This document shows, piece by piece, positions 42,687 through 52,975 of a DNA stretch of 64,000 bases. The notes beneath the pieces were generated by a model. The model was not told where the DNA came from, ran no database searches, and was given only the letters and a program-made list of their open reading frames with translations. Origin of the DNA: Siphonodentalium dalli. Taxonomy: Eukaryota > Mollusca > Scaphopoda > Gadilida > Siphonodentaliidae. The translations under genes and the position numbers were made by a program. Position 1 is the stretch's first letter, and each line of letters opens with the position of its first letter. The DNA lies in NCBI GenBank assembly GCA_032622095.1, contig CP136062.1:37510918-37574917 (forward strand), given 5' to 3'.

Positions 42687-43596
42687 TTAAAGATGTATAA
42701 TCCGAATTAACCCTTTACCCAACAAACCGGCCAAAACCGGCCCTTTACCCAACAAACCGGCCAAAACCGGCCCTTTACCCAACAAACCGGCCAAATAAAG
42801 CTTCAACAGCCTAAAATATCTTCGGTCTGTCTGAATAGAACCATACAAATATGGATATCATTGGAACCGGCTCCTTGACCACATTGTGATCGTTACAGTT
42901 ATGCCCTGTGCCAATGCATTCTCTTATATATGCGAGTCGACCATAGGTCGCCTCGCATATATAAGAGAATGCATTGGCCTAAAAAAAATCTTTTTTTAAC
43001 ACTTTTTACCATTTTTTCTTACATTCTTTAACAATTTTATAATTTTTAATGTGTTAAGCCAATGCATTCTCTTATATATGCGAGGCGACCTATGGTCGAC
43101 TCGCATATATAAGAGAATGCATTGGCACAGGGCCGTTCTGTTGGGTAAAGGGTTAACGCTCGCAAATTACTATTTCCTTGGCTTCGGGTGTAAAAACTAT
43201 ATGATTCGAGTCGAGCAACCCACCCATCAAAGTTCAGAGTGATCAGATATCGATGTTTGAAATCTATTATTTTTCACCACCGATAATTTTAGGTGACCCA
43301 GTAAACAGTCGACAAGAAGACTGTATCGCACCAAATTTCGGATGAAGATGGATAACTCTAAAATCAAATGGCTTTTTTTGTGTCAGATATTAAATTTTGA
43401 CAAACCGGCAAAACTTCGTTGAAAAAAATGTTGATACATAACAGGTTTTGGGCAATTTTATACTATAGTTGACTGTGGTCAGCATTATTTTTGGGCAAAT
43501 AATCGATTCTGATACCTAAAGCGGCATTTCAAAAAAACGTTGTTGTTGTTGGAATCTGATGATATGGGACCCTCGCATCGTATTGAGTACCTTTAA
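42687..43596. mobile_element. MITE family D, copy 2 (interrupted by B)
   Basis: Left end TTAAAGATGTATAATCCGAA, right end ATTGAGTACCTTTAA. Internal D sequence such as GATTCGAGTCGAG and CATCAAAGTTCAGAG is present. MITE B copy 3 sits at a TTAA 20 bp from the left end. The same point in D copy 4 reads CCGAATTAACGCTCG, which is the empty site. Confidence 0.9.
42707..43156. mobile_element. piggyBac-like MITE family B, copy 3
   Basis: TTAA-bounded with CCCTTTACCCAACA and TGTTGGGTAAAGGG ends and paired H hairpins. The left terminal 30 bp (CCCTTTACCCAACAAACCGG plus CCAAAACCGG) is tandemly repeated two and a half times, unlike copies 1 and 2. Confidence 0.93.
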
Positions 43597-44247
43597 CGAC
43601 AATGTAAGACTAAACGTATCATATATATAAGGGTGTTTTGGACTTCACACCGCTCTTATTGTTTTGGGACTATTAGTGGAATGTATCTGCACCAGTTGAG
43701 AGTTAGCTGTATACGTGTATTTTATGGTAGAGCCAGCCATTACGAGTTAGCGCAGGTCACAACGCCCCAGACGCTGTGTTTGCTGGATAAACCGCTATCT
43801 ACATTCGGCGGGTAGGATTCCTGTCCAAGAGCTATACTATTGTTACACATACCAATAACTCGTGGTATAATTATTATTGTACCAATGGTAATTCTAGCAG
43901 ACCATATAGAGTAAGCCAATACGATCATCACGTGTTCGTGTACGTCATAATGTCCCGTAAGACCGCGTGCGTAAAACAGCTATCTACTTTTGCTGGATCG
44001 GATTCCTGACCAAATACTATCGTTACACGTATTGCTGATAACTCGTGGTGTATATATCAAATTGCGAAAACAACTCTGCGTCATGTGGTTCAGATGTTTG
44101 GTCCAATAGAACGATGGGTGTATATTAAATTACCCGCACAACACGAGGGCGTATCACAAACACAAAAACTCTCAACGTGTTCAGGACTTGCATATACATT
44201 CTTCAGAGAAACCAAACAAGGTACGTTGACTAATTAACACCGCCCCT
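43597..44247. other. No gene; ~185-bp spaced direct repeat
   Basis: Blocks CTATCTAC, GGATTCCTG, CTAT, GTTACAC and ATAACTCGTGGT occur at about 43795-43868 and again at 43980-44055, an old tandem duplication. No gene is seen. Confidence 0.5.
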
Positions 44248-44549
44248 AGCAAGCTGCAAAACAGAGTTCAGCCCCCTCGCTACACGATATCTGAACGCTG
44301 CCGGCACGTGTAATTTCTTAATTAAATCTAACTTTTTTATTGAAGTGTTTTGCCAGTTACAATTCATTCTGGCTTGATCTTGACCACTTTCAAATGAATA
44401 TGGACAGTTCAGTTTCTCAGAATAATGCAGAATGAATTGTAACATACATAAGTCTCAAAAAAATAAATGCGAGATTTCTTCACGTTACGTGTAGGTGCGG
44501 GCAGCGGTAAGTCCTGCGTAGGGGACTGAACTCTGCATGGAGCTTGCGC
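44248..44549. mobile_element. Inverted-repeat element M
   Basis: AGCAAGCTGCAAAACAGAGTTCAG at the left pairs with CTGAACTCTGCATGGAGCTTG at the right. Further inside, GCTGCCGGCACGTG pairs with a diverged right arm. The arms are about 80 bp and there is no ORF of note. Confidence 0.7.
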
Positions 44550-45185
44550 CCCTAGTTGTCTCTCGATTATAGCGTAGTCCCTGGGAATCACTTATTATAA
44601 AATGTATTAACTGTAAGATGTAAAGTGATGTGATACACTCCGGTAGGCTGATCAAATAGAACGGAGAAACGTATTGTTTAAAGTAGTTATTTTTACGCAT
44701 ATTAATCCAAATTTACAGTGCCCACACGTCATTCTTATATATTAATTAAATGCAATGACTCTCATTGGCGAAATAATTTGCGTTAGTTTATCGCCGATCG
44801 AAGCGTCCCGAATCGAGATGTAAATATTTACAATTAAGTGTAGTTCAAACAATGATATCTATGGAGCGATATGGTTTATTTCTTTGAAATTTTCGGTGAT
44901 GCTAGTAAAATGCTACATTCCCACACTTGGCATAGCGCCTGAGTACTAACTTATCAGTTTCTCGCACCGAACAAGTCCATAATATGTCGTTATATAGATA
45001 AATCATTATACAATAAATTAAATACCAGTTAGGAAACACTGAAGTTTATCCACCATTAATGCTTGGTGACATAATTACGTGGGCTCCCTGGGGATGTCAC
45101 AGACAACCTCACACAACAATGAGAAAATAGAAATCAGCATATTTGTGTTATTTGTGTTATTTGTGTTATTTGTGACATCACAATA
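44550..45185. other. No gene; short TATTTGTGT microsatellite at 45139-45176
   Basis: AT-rich sequence. The only repeat is four copies of TGTGTTATT next to the left end of element L. Confidence 0.5.
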
Positions 45186-45606
45186 AGGGTACGTTCATAC
45201 GCTGGCAAGTTTGCACGGTATGTTTTTGCAGGCATTTCGTCATAGAAAACCAAATGGTGCCTTAATATGAACGGAAACATGCAAATAACCTGCACCTTTA
45301 CCAAAGCAAAAGACATGAGAAGTAAATTTATGTAGTTTCACTTGTAACGGTGCTACTGGAATTTGCCTTCAAATACCTGTATGATTTATTCTTGCGAGAT
45401 AATTGCATGCTATTTACAGGCAAAATCCAGTAGCATCGCCACAAGTGGAACAACATAGATTTGACTTCGCACGTACATGTAGTTAGCTGTGGTACAGATG
45501 CATCTTATATGGTTGTTTCCGTTCATATTCTGGCACCATATCGTTTTCTACGACACAATGCCCGCAAACCATACCGTGCAAATTTGCCAGTGTGTGAACG
45601 TACCCT
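45186..45606. mobile_element. TIR element L
   Basis: AGGGTACGTTCATACGCTGG at the left and CCAGTGTGTGAACGTACCCT at the right. Longer arms include TTTGCACGGTATG and CATACCGTGCAAA. It is about 421 bp with no transposase. The GGGTACGTTCACAC-type terminus is seen in invertebrate MITEs; the superfamily is not set. Confidence 0.85.
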
Positions 45607-45705
45607 ATGTTGAGGAGACGCCACTTTCTCTCAAAAATACTGGGGATTACACACATGCCTCAAAAAATAAATTTATAGCAAAAAATGGTAATCTACCAAG
45701 CACAG

Positions 45706-46556
45706 TTAAAGATTCATAATCCGATTTAACGCCCCTAAATTATACTATTTCTTCGGCTTCGGGGGTAAACAATATTAAATTTGAGTCGAGGAACCCACCC
45801 ATCAAAGCACAGAGTGATCAGATTTCGAGTTTTGAAATCTGCTATTTTCAACACTTCGAATATTTTGCGGCCTGGCAAATATTCGACGAATGCCGACCGA
45901 CATACTCTCGATACCAAATTGCGTTGAATAAAATGTTGATATATGTGACCCGCCATATCAAATCCTGTCGTAAGTCGGGATTTTTTTTACCCTGTGGCAA
46001 TGCATTCTCTTATATATGCGAGTCGACCATAGGTCGCCTCGCATATATAAGAGAATGCATTGGCCTAACAATTTTATCATGATTTTTAAATAAAATTTTC
46101 TTACAATTTTTAGGACATAAAATAAAAAAAACATCCATTACCCTGCAGGGAGCCCCACACATATATAGAAGCATATAGAAGAGTGTCGTCTGGTCATGTT
46201 TGTCTGGGGCTCTGTATGGGTGAAATTATAAAATTGTTAAAGAATACAAGAACAAATTATTAAAATTGTAAAACATTGTTAGGCCAATGCATTCTCTTAT
46301 ATATGCGAGGCGACCTATGGCCGATCGCATATATAAGAGAATGCATTGGCACAGGGTATAAAAATCCCGACTTACGACTGGATTTGATATGGCTGGTCAC
46401 ATATAACACTTTTTGAGTAATGTTATAGTTGACATTGGTTAGGATTATGATTTGGCAATTAATCGATTTTGATAACTTAAGCGGCATTTCAAGAAATGTT
46501 TTTGTTGTTAGAATCTAATGTTATGGGGACCATCGAATCGGATTATGTACCTTTAA
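45706..46556. mobile_element. MITE family D, copy 3 (interrupted by A)
   Basis: Left end TTAAAGATTCATAATCCGA and right end GTACCTTTAA are D termini. MITE A copy 4 interrupts it at TTGATA-TA. The matching point in D copy 2 reads TTGATACATAACAGG, which supports a TA target duplication for A. Confidence 0.88.
45944..46401. mobile_element. MITE family A, copy 4
   Basis: TGTGACCCGCC left and GGCTGGTCACA right (one substitution), flanked by TA on both sides. Two H hairpins are present, the second with a short deletion in its loop (CCTATGGCCGATC). Confidence 0.92.
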
Positions 46557-46689
46557 ATATTATGACTGACTTATGCTATGGCTACTTTAGACGATACAAA
46601 CCATAAATTCTTGTGTTCTATATGTGGCTATTAACGACTAAGACACTGTGCTTCTGTTGTCTTACCTAGAAACCAACGAACCAACATTC
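46557..46689. other. No gene recognised
   Basis: Short AT-rich spacer. Confidence 0.4.
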
Positions 46690-47011
46690 GAGCATTCAAC
46701 TCCATATAACAATTTTTATCATTTTCTTTATCATTTTTTCTTACATTCTTTAACAATTTTTATCATTTTTTCTTCTATTGTTCAACAATTTAATAATTTT
46801 TTCTTATATTCTTTAACAATTATCATTTTTTTTATCAGTTTTTCTTACATTCTTTAACAATTTTATCATTTTTTATCATTTTTTCTTACATTCTTTATCA
46901 ATTATAAAAAATATTATCAAATTTGTTAGGACAATGCATTCTCTTATATATCCGAGGCGACCTATATATGGTCGACTCGCGTATATAAGATAATGCATTG
47001 GCACAGGCTTA
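46690..47011. mobile_element. H-type element, one hairpin
   Basis: An AT-rich core of TTTTTCTTACATTCTTTAAC units followed by one hairpin (46930-47001) with an enlarged loop, ending GGCACAGG. Same truncated form as at 17621 and 25093. Confidence 0.78.
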
Positions 47012-47086
47012 CACATATGAAACGGGAACCTTCAGTGTTTCCTATATATAACTGGGTATTTTATTTATTAAAAATAATTTATGTAA

Positions 47087-47436
47087 TTAAAGATGCATAA
47101 ACCGAATTAACGCTCGTAAATTACTATTTCATTGGCTTCGGGGGTAAAACATATCTGTTTCGAGTCGAGGAACCCACCCATCAAATCTCAGAGTGATCAG
47201 ATATCGATGTTTGAAATCTATTATTTTTTCACCACCGATCATTTTAAGTGGCCCAGTAAACAGTCAACGACAAGACGTTCTCTGACCAAATTGTGGATAA
47301 CAGGTTTTGGGCAATTTTTTACTATAGTTGACTGTGGTTAGCATTATTTTTGGGCAATTACTCGATTCTGTTAACTGAAGCGGCATTTAAAAAAATGTTG
47401 TTTTTGTTGGAATCTGATGATATGAGTACCCCTTAA
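47087..47436. mobile_element. MITE family D, copy 4 (internal deletion)
   Basis: TTAAAGATGCATAAACCGAA at the left and a degraded GAGTACCCCTTAA at the right. It is 350 bp, with the central part missing, and holds the empty TTAA site corresponding to the B insertion in copy 2. Confidence 0.85.
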
Positions 47437-47685
47437 AGTGTAACGTTTATAACTTATAAATAATCCCTTGGAATATCACTTATTATAAAATCTATTAAAT
47501 GTACCTTTGAAATAGATCAATCCTTTAATATATAAAATATATATTTGAGAATGTCTGTATGTCTGTCTGCCTGTCTGTCTGTCTTTATCTCCGCAATATA
47601 ATTTAACGGGTGACTATCTAGGCGGCTCTGGTGTGGGAGGGGGTCTGACAGGGGTAACGCTTAACGAGGAAGATACTAGTGAAGC
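47437..47685. other. Short GTCTGTCT microsatellite, no gene
   Basis: Contains TGTCTGTCTGCCTGTCTGTC (47554-47585). No other feature. Confidence 0.5.
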
Positions 47686-48113
47686 TTAAAGGTACTCAAT
47701 CCGATTCGATGGTCCCCATGTCATCAGGTTCCAACAACAACAACGACATTTTTTAAACTGCCGCTTCAATTATCAGAATCGATTAATTACCCCAAAAGAA
47801 TGCTAACTTTAGTATAAAATTGCCCAAAACCTGTTATTTATCAACATTTTGGTCAACGAAATTTTGCCGGTTTGTCAAATATCTGACACAAAAAAGCCGC
47901 TTAACTTTAGAGTTATCCATCTTCATCCGCAATTTGGTTAGATAAATTCCTTTTGTCGACTGTTTACTGGGCCACGTAAAATTAAAATAAAAGATTTCAA
48001 ACATCACTCTGAGCTTTGATGGGTGTGTTCCTCGACTCGAATCAAATATTTTTTACCCCAGAAGCCAAGGAAATAGTAATTTGCGAGCGACATTTCGGAT
48101 TGAGTACCTTTAA
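47686..48113. mobile_element. MITE family D, copy 5 (opposite orientation)
   Basis: TTAAAGGTACTCAATCCGA left, CGGATTGAGTACCTTTAA right. The internal blocks (CCAACAACAACAACGACATT, CTCTGAGCTTTGATGGGTG) are in reverse order relative to copy 2. Confidence 0.9.
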
Positions 48114-49815
48114 GTGCCAATGTACTCGTCTGAATGTATGGAAAGCCACACTCACAACAAACGTTTTTAAAGTGACGCTGTCGGGGTGAAGAATAAAAAT
48201 GGGAGGGACACCAATTTCGATGACACTATTGTCGCCGATTTCCACTAAACTTATTATAGATTTCTGTATCATATTGGGAATCTTATGGTGTCGTTCAAAG
48301 ATACATTAGTGCCGCTGTCCGAGTTGGGGATGGGGTTCGGGGTGTTGGCGCCAACGTGAATAAAGATTTTTTTTGTAGCCGATTTCTTCCAAACTTATAT
48401 ATATCAGAGTTATGGAGGTGCGGATTTAGTATATTAGTGTTCATTGCTTCATAGATGGGGTTCCTGAAGCTGGATCGAATTTCGAAATTCGGTGGAGATT
48501 CGCGTGAAGTTAGATTGAAGTTCGAAGTTCGGATTGAAATTCAAACTCTCATTTGTTTTGCCTCAACTACTTTGTTGTGTTCCAAATTCGCGCCCCCCTT
48601 CTCGAATTTTGGGTAAAAAGTGATTTTGTTTCACATTTTCTGAGACTGCTGGACTTAGAAAATGTAGCTACCGCGCTGGACTTAGAACATTTCACGTTCA
48701 ATATTTGATAGGTGGTGCTAAAGGGAAGTGGCACTGTTTATGGCTGGATTGAGCTGAACTTGGCATTTTTGATACTTTCCGTCAGAGAATCCAGCAAACT
48801 AACGCTCAGATTCGAGATATTACTCGATATATAGCTTTATATTTCAATCTGAATTTCAATCTGGGCGAATTTAGATCTGGATTGAATTTCGAAATTCAGA
48901 TTGAGATTCAAACTCTAATTTTATTTTCCTCGAGTTTTTTGTTGTGTTCCAATTCGTGCTCCCCTTCAGGAATTTTGGGTCAAAGGTGATTTTTTTTCTC
49001 ACTTTTTCAAAGATACTGCTCGCTGGCCTTAGACAATTTCGAGTTCAATATTGAGGTAGGGGTGGTGTTGAAGGGGAGTGATACCGTTTATGACTGGATC
49101 GAGCTGAAACTTGGTAACTAAGAAATATTTTCCTTAAGATAATCCAGCAGACTAACGCTCACATTCGAGAAATTACTCGATCTATAGCTTTGAATTTCAT
49201 TCTGAATTTCAATCTGGGCGAATTTAGATCTGGATTGAAGTTCGAAATTCAGATTGAAATTCAAACTCTAATTTGTTTGGCCTCAAGTTTTTTGTTGTGT
49301 TCCAATTCGTGCTCCCCTTCTCGAATTTTGGATGAATATTTTTTTTTGCACTTTTTCTGAGATACCGCTGGAATTAGAAAATTTCGCGTTCAATATTTAG
49401 TAAGGTAGGGTTGTGCTAAAGGGAAGTGGCATTGTTTATGGCTGGATCGAGCTGAAGCTTGGTATTTTTGATAATTTCTGTAAGATAATCCAGCAGACTA
49501 ACGCTCACATTCGAGAAATTACTCGATATATAGCTTTGAATTTCAATCTGAATTTCAATCTCGGCGAATTTAGATTTAGATTGAAATTCAAACCCTAATT
49601 TAATTTGCCTCAAGTTCTTTGTTCTTCGTACTCCCCTTCTCGACCTTTGGGTCAAAAGTGATTGTTTTCACTTTTTCTGAGATACACCTGGACTTAGACA
49701 ATTTTGCGTTCAATATTTGAGTGGTGGTGTTGAAGGGAAGTGGCACTGTTTATAACTGGATCGAGCTGAAACTTGGTATTTTTTATACTTTCCGTAAGAG
49801 AATCCAGCAAACTAA

Positions 49816-50165
49816 CGCCCACATTGAAATTCAAAGCTATAGATCGAGTAATTTCTCGAAGCTGAGCGTTAGTTTGCTGGATTCTCTTACGGAATGTATC
49901 CAAAATAAAAAAATTCAGCTCGATCCAGCCATAAACAGTGCCACTTCCCTTAGCACCACCTCTCGAATATTGAACGCGAAATTTGCCAAGTCCAGCGGTA
50001 TTTCAGAAAAAGTAAAAACAATCACTTTTTACCCAAAATTCGAGCAGCGGGGGGGGGGGGGGGGGGGGGGCGGGGAGGGGGTGGAGGGGGGGGGGGGCAG
50101 GCATTGGAACAAAACAAAGAACTTGAGGCAAAAACAATTAGAGTTTGAATTTTCAATTTTGAATT
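49816..50165. repeat. Inverted unit within the J array
   Basis: GAGTAATTTCTCGAAGCTGAGC through CAGCTCGATCCAGCCATAAA is the reverse complement of the neighbouring units. The orientation switches back near 50165. Confidence 0.88.
50049..50098 (+). repeat. Poly-G tract with G-quadruplex potential
   Basis: A 22-base G run (50049-50070) followed by further G runs separated by single C, A or T. It occupies the place of GAGAAGGGGAGCACG in the inverted J unit, so it looks like an expansion of that GGGG block. Confidence 0.93.
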
Positions 50166-51010
50166 TATCTGGATTGGAGTTCGAAAATCAGATTGAAATT
50201 CAAACTTTAATATGTTTTGCCTCATGTTCTTTGTTTTGTTCAAATTCGTGCTCCCCTTCTCGAACTTTGGGTGAAAAGTGATTTTTTTTCTCACTTTTTC
50301 TGAGATACTGCTGGAAAATTTCGCCATACCTGGACTTAGACAATTTTGCGTTCAACATTTGAGTGACGGTGCGCTGGTGCGAAGTGGCACTGTTTATGGC
50401 TGGATCGAGCTGAAACTTGGTATCTTTGATACCTTCCGTAAGAGAATCCAGCAAACTAACGCTCAGATTAGAGAAATTACTCGATCTTTAGCTTTGAATT
50501 TCAATCTGGGCGAATTTAGATCTGGATTGAAGTTCGAAATTCAGATTGAAATTCAAACTAAATTGTTTTGCCTCAGGTTCTTTTTTGTGTTCCAATTCGT
50601 GCTCCCATTCTCGAACTTTGGGTCAAAAGTGATTTTTTTTCCACTTTTTCTGGAAATGGCACTGTTTATGGCTGGACCGAGCTGAAACTTGGTATTTTTG
50701 AAACTTTCCGTAAGATAATCGAGCAAACTAACGCTCAGATTCGAGAAATTACTCGATCTATAGCTTTGAATTTTAATCTGAATTTCATTCTGGACGAATT
50801 TAGATCTGGATTGAAGTTCGAAATTCAGATTTAAATTCAAACTCTAATTTGTTTTGCCTCAAGTTCTTTGTTGTGTTAAAATTCATGCCCTCCCTTCTCG
50901 AATTTAGGATCAAAAGTGATTGTTTTCACTTTTTCTGAGATACCGCTGGACTTGGAACATTTGGCGTTCAATATCTGAGTGGCACTTTTTTCACTTTTTC
51001 TGAGACTGCT

Positions 51011-51802
51011 GGATTGATAGTGTCATGGGATATATACCGTTGACGTCCTATGTCTTATGAGGGCACTAATAATTAATGTTACTAAATAATTAATTATATT
51101 GCGAAAATGCGGTTTGGAATAAATGGTCGTTGGTAATTGATTCACAGTATAAATTGACAAGAGGAGTGTCATGGGAAGACCTAAGGGACTCTACCATACA
51201 CATATTAGCATTTGCTCCACAATTATGCGTAACTTGCTGCCCCTCTTTATTTGACACCAGTTCCCTCTTTGATAATCAAGATTTTTTTTCCGAGCAAGCT
51301 CACAAATCATGGCATGGCATGTCGAGAACGAAAGAATGAGATGAATGACATTTTATTGGAATTGACCTAAATCGAATGTTGTCTAAACTCGGGAAAGGTA
51401 TGTCAAATTTCGCCACCGCGCTGGACTTAGACCATTTCACGTTCAATATTTGAACTGAAATATTACGAATGCATAAAAATATATCACAAAAATCAAATAA
51501 AACCAATAAATGTGAAACACACTTCTTTAACAGTTGTACCCGTGGACAAATTCTCATATCTTATCGAAATGAACATGTCGCGAAAAATTGATAAAAACAT
51601 TTTTTTTCGTCGATTTCTGTTCAAATTTCACAACCTCGACAAATGTTGACCGAATTAAATCACTTGAACAATTATATCTTCTCAACTGTCCTATTTATAT
51701 GGGGACGTGACTCAAGATATCATATCGTTATACAGCAAATTAAAGCACATAGATAAAACATACATATAATCTTACAAAATGAGGGACATTGAACTGTCAG
51801 AG
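51011..51802. other. No gene recognised
   Basis: Only a J fragment (51404-51455, GCTGGACTTAGACCATTTCA) is identifiable. Confidence 0.45.
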
Positions 51803-52058
51803 GCAAGCCTTGAAATAGGGTGTCTGTCATTTGCAGAATGAGGTCCCCAGAGGGTGAATTTAGTGATGCTACCCCGCATAGCGGGCTAGCATCACCAAAT
51901 TCACCCTCTGAGGACCTCATTCTGCTTAAACCTCAGCAGAATGAGGTTCCCAGAGGGTGAATTTGATGATGCTAGCCCGCTATGCGGGGTAGCATCACTA
52001 AATTCACCCTCTGGGGACCTCATTCTACAAATGACAGACACCCTATTTCAAGGCTTGG
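51803..52058. mobile_element. Hairpin family K: palindrome of palindromes
   Basis: The outer arms CAAGCCTTGAAATAGGG and CCCTATTTCAAGGCTTG are inverted. Each half is itself a palindrome, GAATGAGGTCCCCAGAGGG ... CCCTCTGAGGACCTCATTC, around CCCGCATAGCGGG. It lies about 370 bp upstream of the TSP1 gene start. Related pieces are at 6280-6325 and 54340-54440. Confidence 0.92.
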
Positions 52059-52354
52059 TCAGAGGATGGAATGTTAGCATAGATTATAACACAATTGAGT
52101 CTGTTCCATTCAATATATTTTCCCCAAAATACAATTTATCAATAGAGATGGAAATGTATAGAAGGCCTGTTCAAAAATAGCGGGCACAGTGTGCGGCCAA
52201 ATATAGTTTCTGCTGAGATATAAGCAAACACAGTTAGTTGCACGTGAATTTTCAAGATACAGTGAATTTCTTTATTTTTTTCAACAGACTCACAGCCTAA
52301 CCTAAGCAACTTAAAATCTTGCTCTGTGTCGGGCAAGATGATCGCGATTCCAAC
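52059..52354. other. Upstream region of the TSP1 gene
   Basis: No clear TATA box or other motif that I would call a promoter. Confidence 0.4.
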
Positions 52355-52390
52355 TGTCATCGCGGTGTCATCGCGGTGTCATCGCGGTGT
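52355..52390. repeat. 11-bp tandem repeat just upstream of TSP1 exon 1
   Basis: TGTCATCGCGG is present three times in succession (52355, 52366, 52377), followed by a partial TGTCATC. It lies 45-75 bp before the start codon, so it could sit in the 5' UTR or the core promoter. Confidence 0.85.
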
Positions 52391-52431
52391 CATCACATTC
52401 TGACCGACATTTTCAATATTTTAGTTTCAAG

Positions 52432-52711
52432 ATGCTGGTGCAATTATTCACATTGGTATGTTTAATATCGATGGATTTCGGAGCCGCACAGGACGATCGT
52501 CGTAAACACAACGCGAGAGATGATAGCGTACCGACCGACGGTCCCCCGATTAACATGACAACAACAACAACAGCAGCAACAAACACAACATTCTATAGCT
52601 CAAAGGAGGACAAATCACATTGCGATAAAGCCATTCCTCAGCGTCACATCCTGGTCGAGCACGGAGATTTAACGGCCTATATCGTCGAATCTGAGGTCAC
52701 GGATCAGCCAG
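52432..52711 (+). CDS. Secreted TSP1-repeat protein, exon 1 (signal peptide)
   Basis: ATG at 52432-52434 opens a typical signal peptide, MLVQLFTLVCLISMDFGAAQ. A polar region follows with Asp/Arg/His residues, a Thr-rich run after INMT, N-glycosylation sequons (NMT, NTT), one Cys in KSHCDKA, and HGDLTAYIVESEV. The exon ends at CAGCCAG|GTATAC, a usable donor, giving 280 bp and phase 1. That phase matches both TSP1 exons downstream, which supports one gene. An alternative is that an upstream exon joins at TATTTTAG before the ATG. The protein is probably extracellular; its function is unknown. Confidence 0.65.
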
Positions 52712-52735
52712 GTATACAGCACTGCTCTAAGTTAT

Positions 52736-52975
52736 CGACTCCTTAACCACAGCAGAATTATGGGTAACTTTTCAGGATATAGTCGGAAATATGGCTTGCT
52801 GCCATTCATCGGCACGCTCTTCTTAGGCCAATGCATTATCTACCTATGGTCGACTCGCATATATTTGAGAATGCATGCACATGAAGCTTTCCGATGAATG
52901 GGAACAAGCCATATTTCCGACTAAATCCTGAACAGTTACCCAAACTTCTGCTGTCGTCAAGGAGCCGACTACTTA
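52736..52975. mobile_element. Palindrome E relic with H fragment, in intron 1
   Basis: CCTTAACCACAGCAGAATTA and CGGAAATATGGCTTG are the left arm of E; CAAGCCATATTTCCGACTAA is the right arm. The centre is replaced by a degraded H hairpin (TTAGGCCAATGCATTATC, CTATGGTCGACTCGCATATA, GAGAATGCATG). Confidence 0.85.

Larger units (their letters stand above)
48460..51010. repeat. ~350-bp tandem repeat family J
   Basis: Diverged units of about 350 bp, marked by GGCTGGATCGAGCTGAAAC-like sequence at 48741, 49092, 49439, 49754, 50398 and 50672. Each contains AATCCAGCAAACTAACGCTC, GAATTTAGATCTGGATTGAA and CTCGAATTTTGGGTCAAAAG. One unit is inverted. Small ORFs in both directions reflect unit structure. 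A fragment also lies at 51404-51455. Confidence 0.9.

Noticed and set aside
47554-47670. Start of another Helitron (GTCTGTCT run, later CTAGT)
   Set aside because: There is no hairpin before CTAGT and no homology to the candidate at 36740; a microsatellite explains it.
48340-48358. A retroviral primer-binding-like sequence (TTGGCGCCAACG)
   Set aside because: It is a short palindrome with no long terminal repeats or gag-pol frames nearby.
50022-50327. Polyproline/polyglycine ORFs
   Set aside because: They come from translating the poly-G tract within the J repeats.
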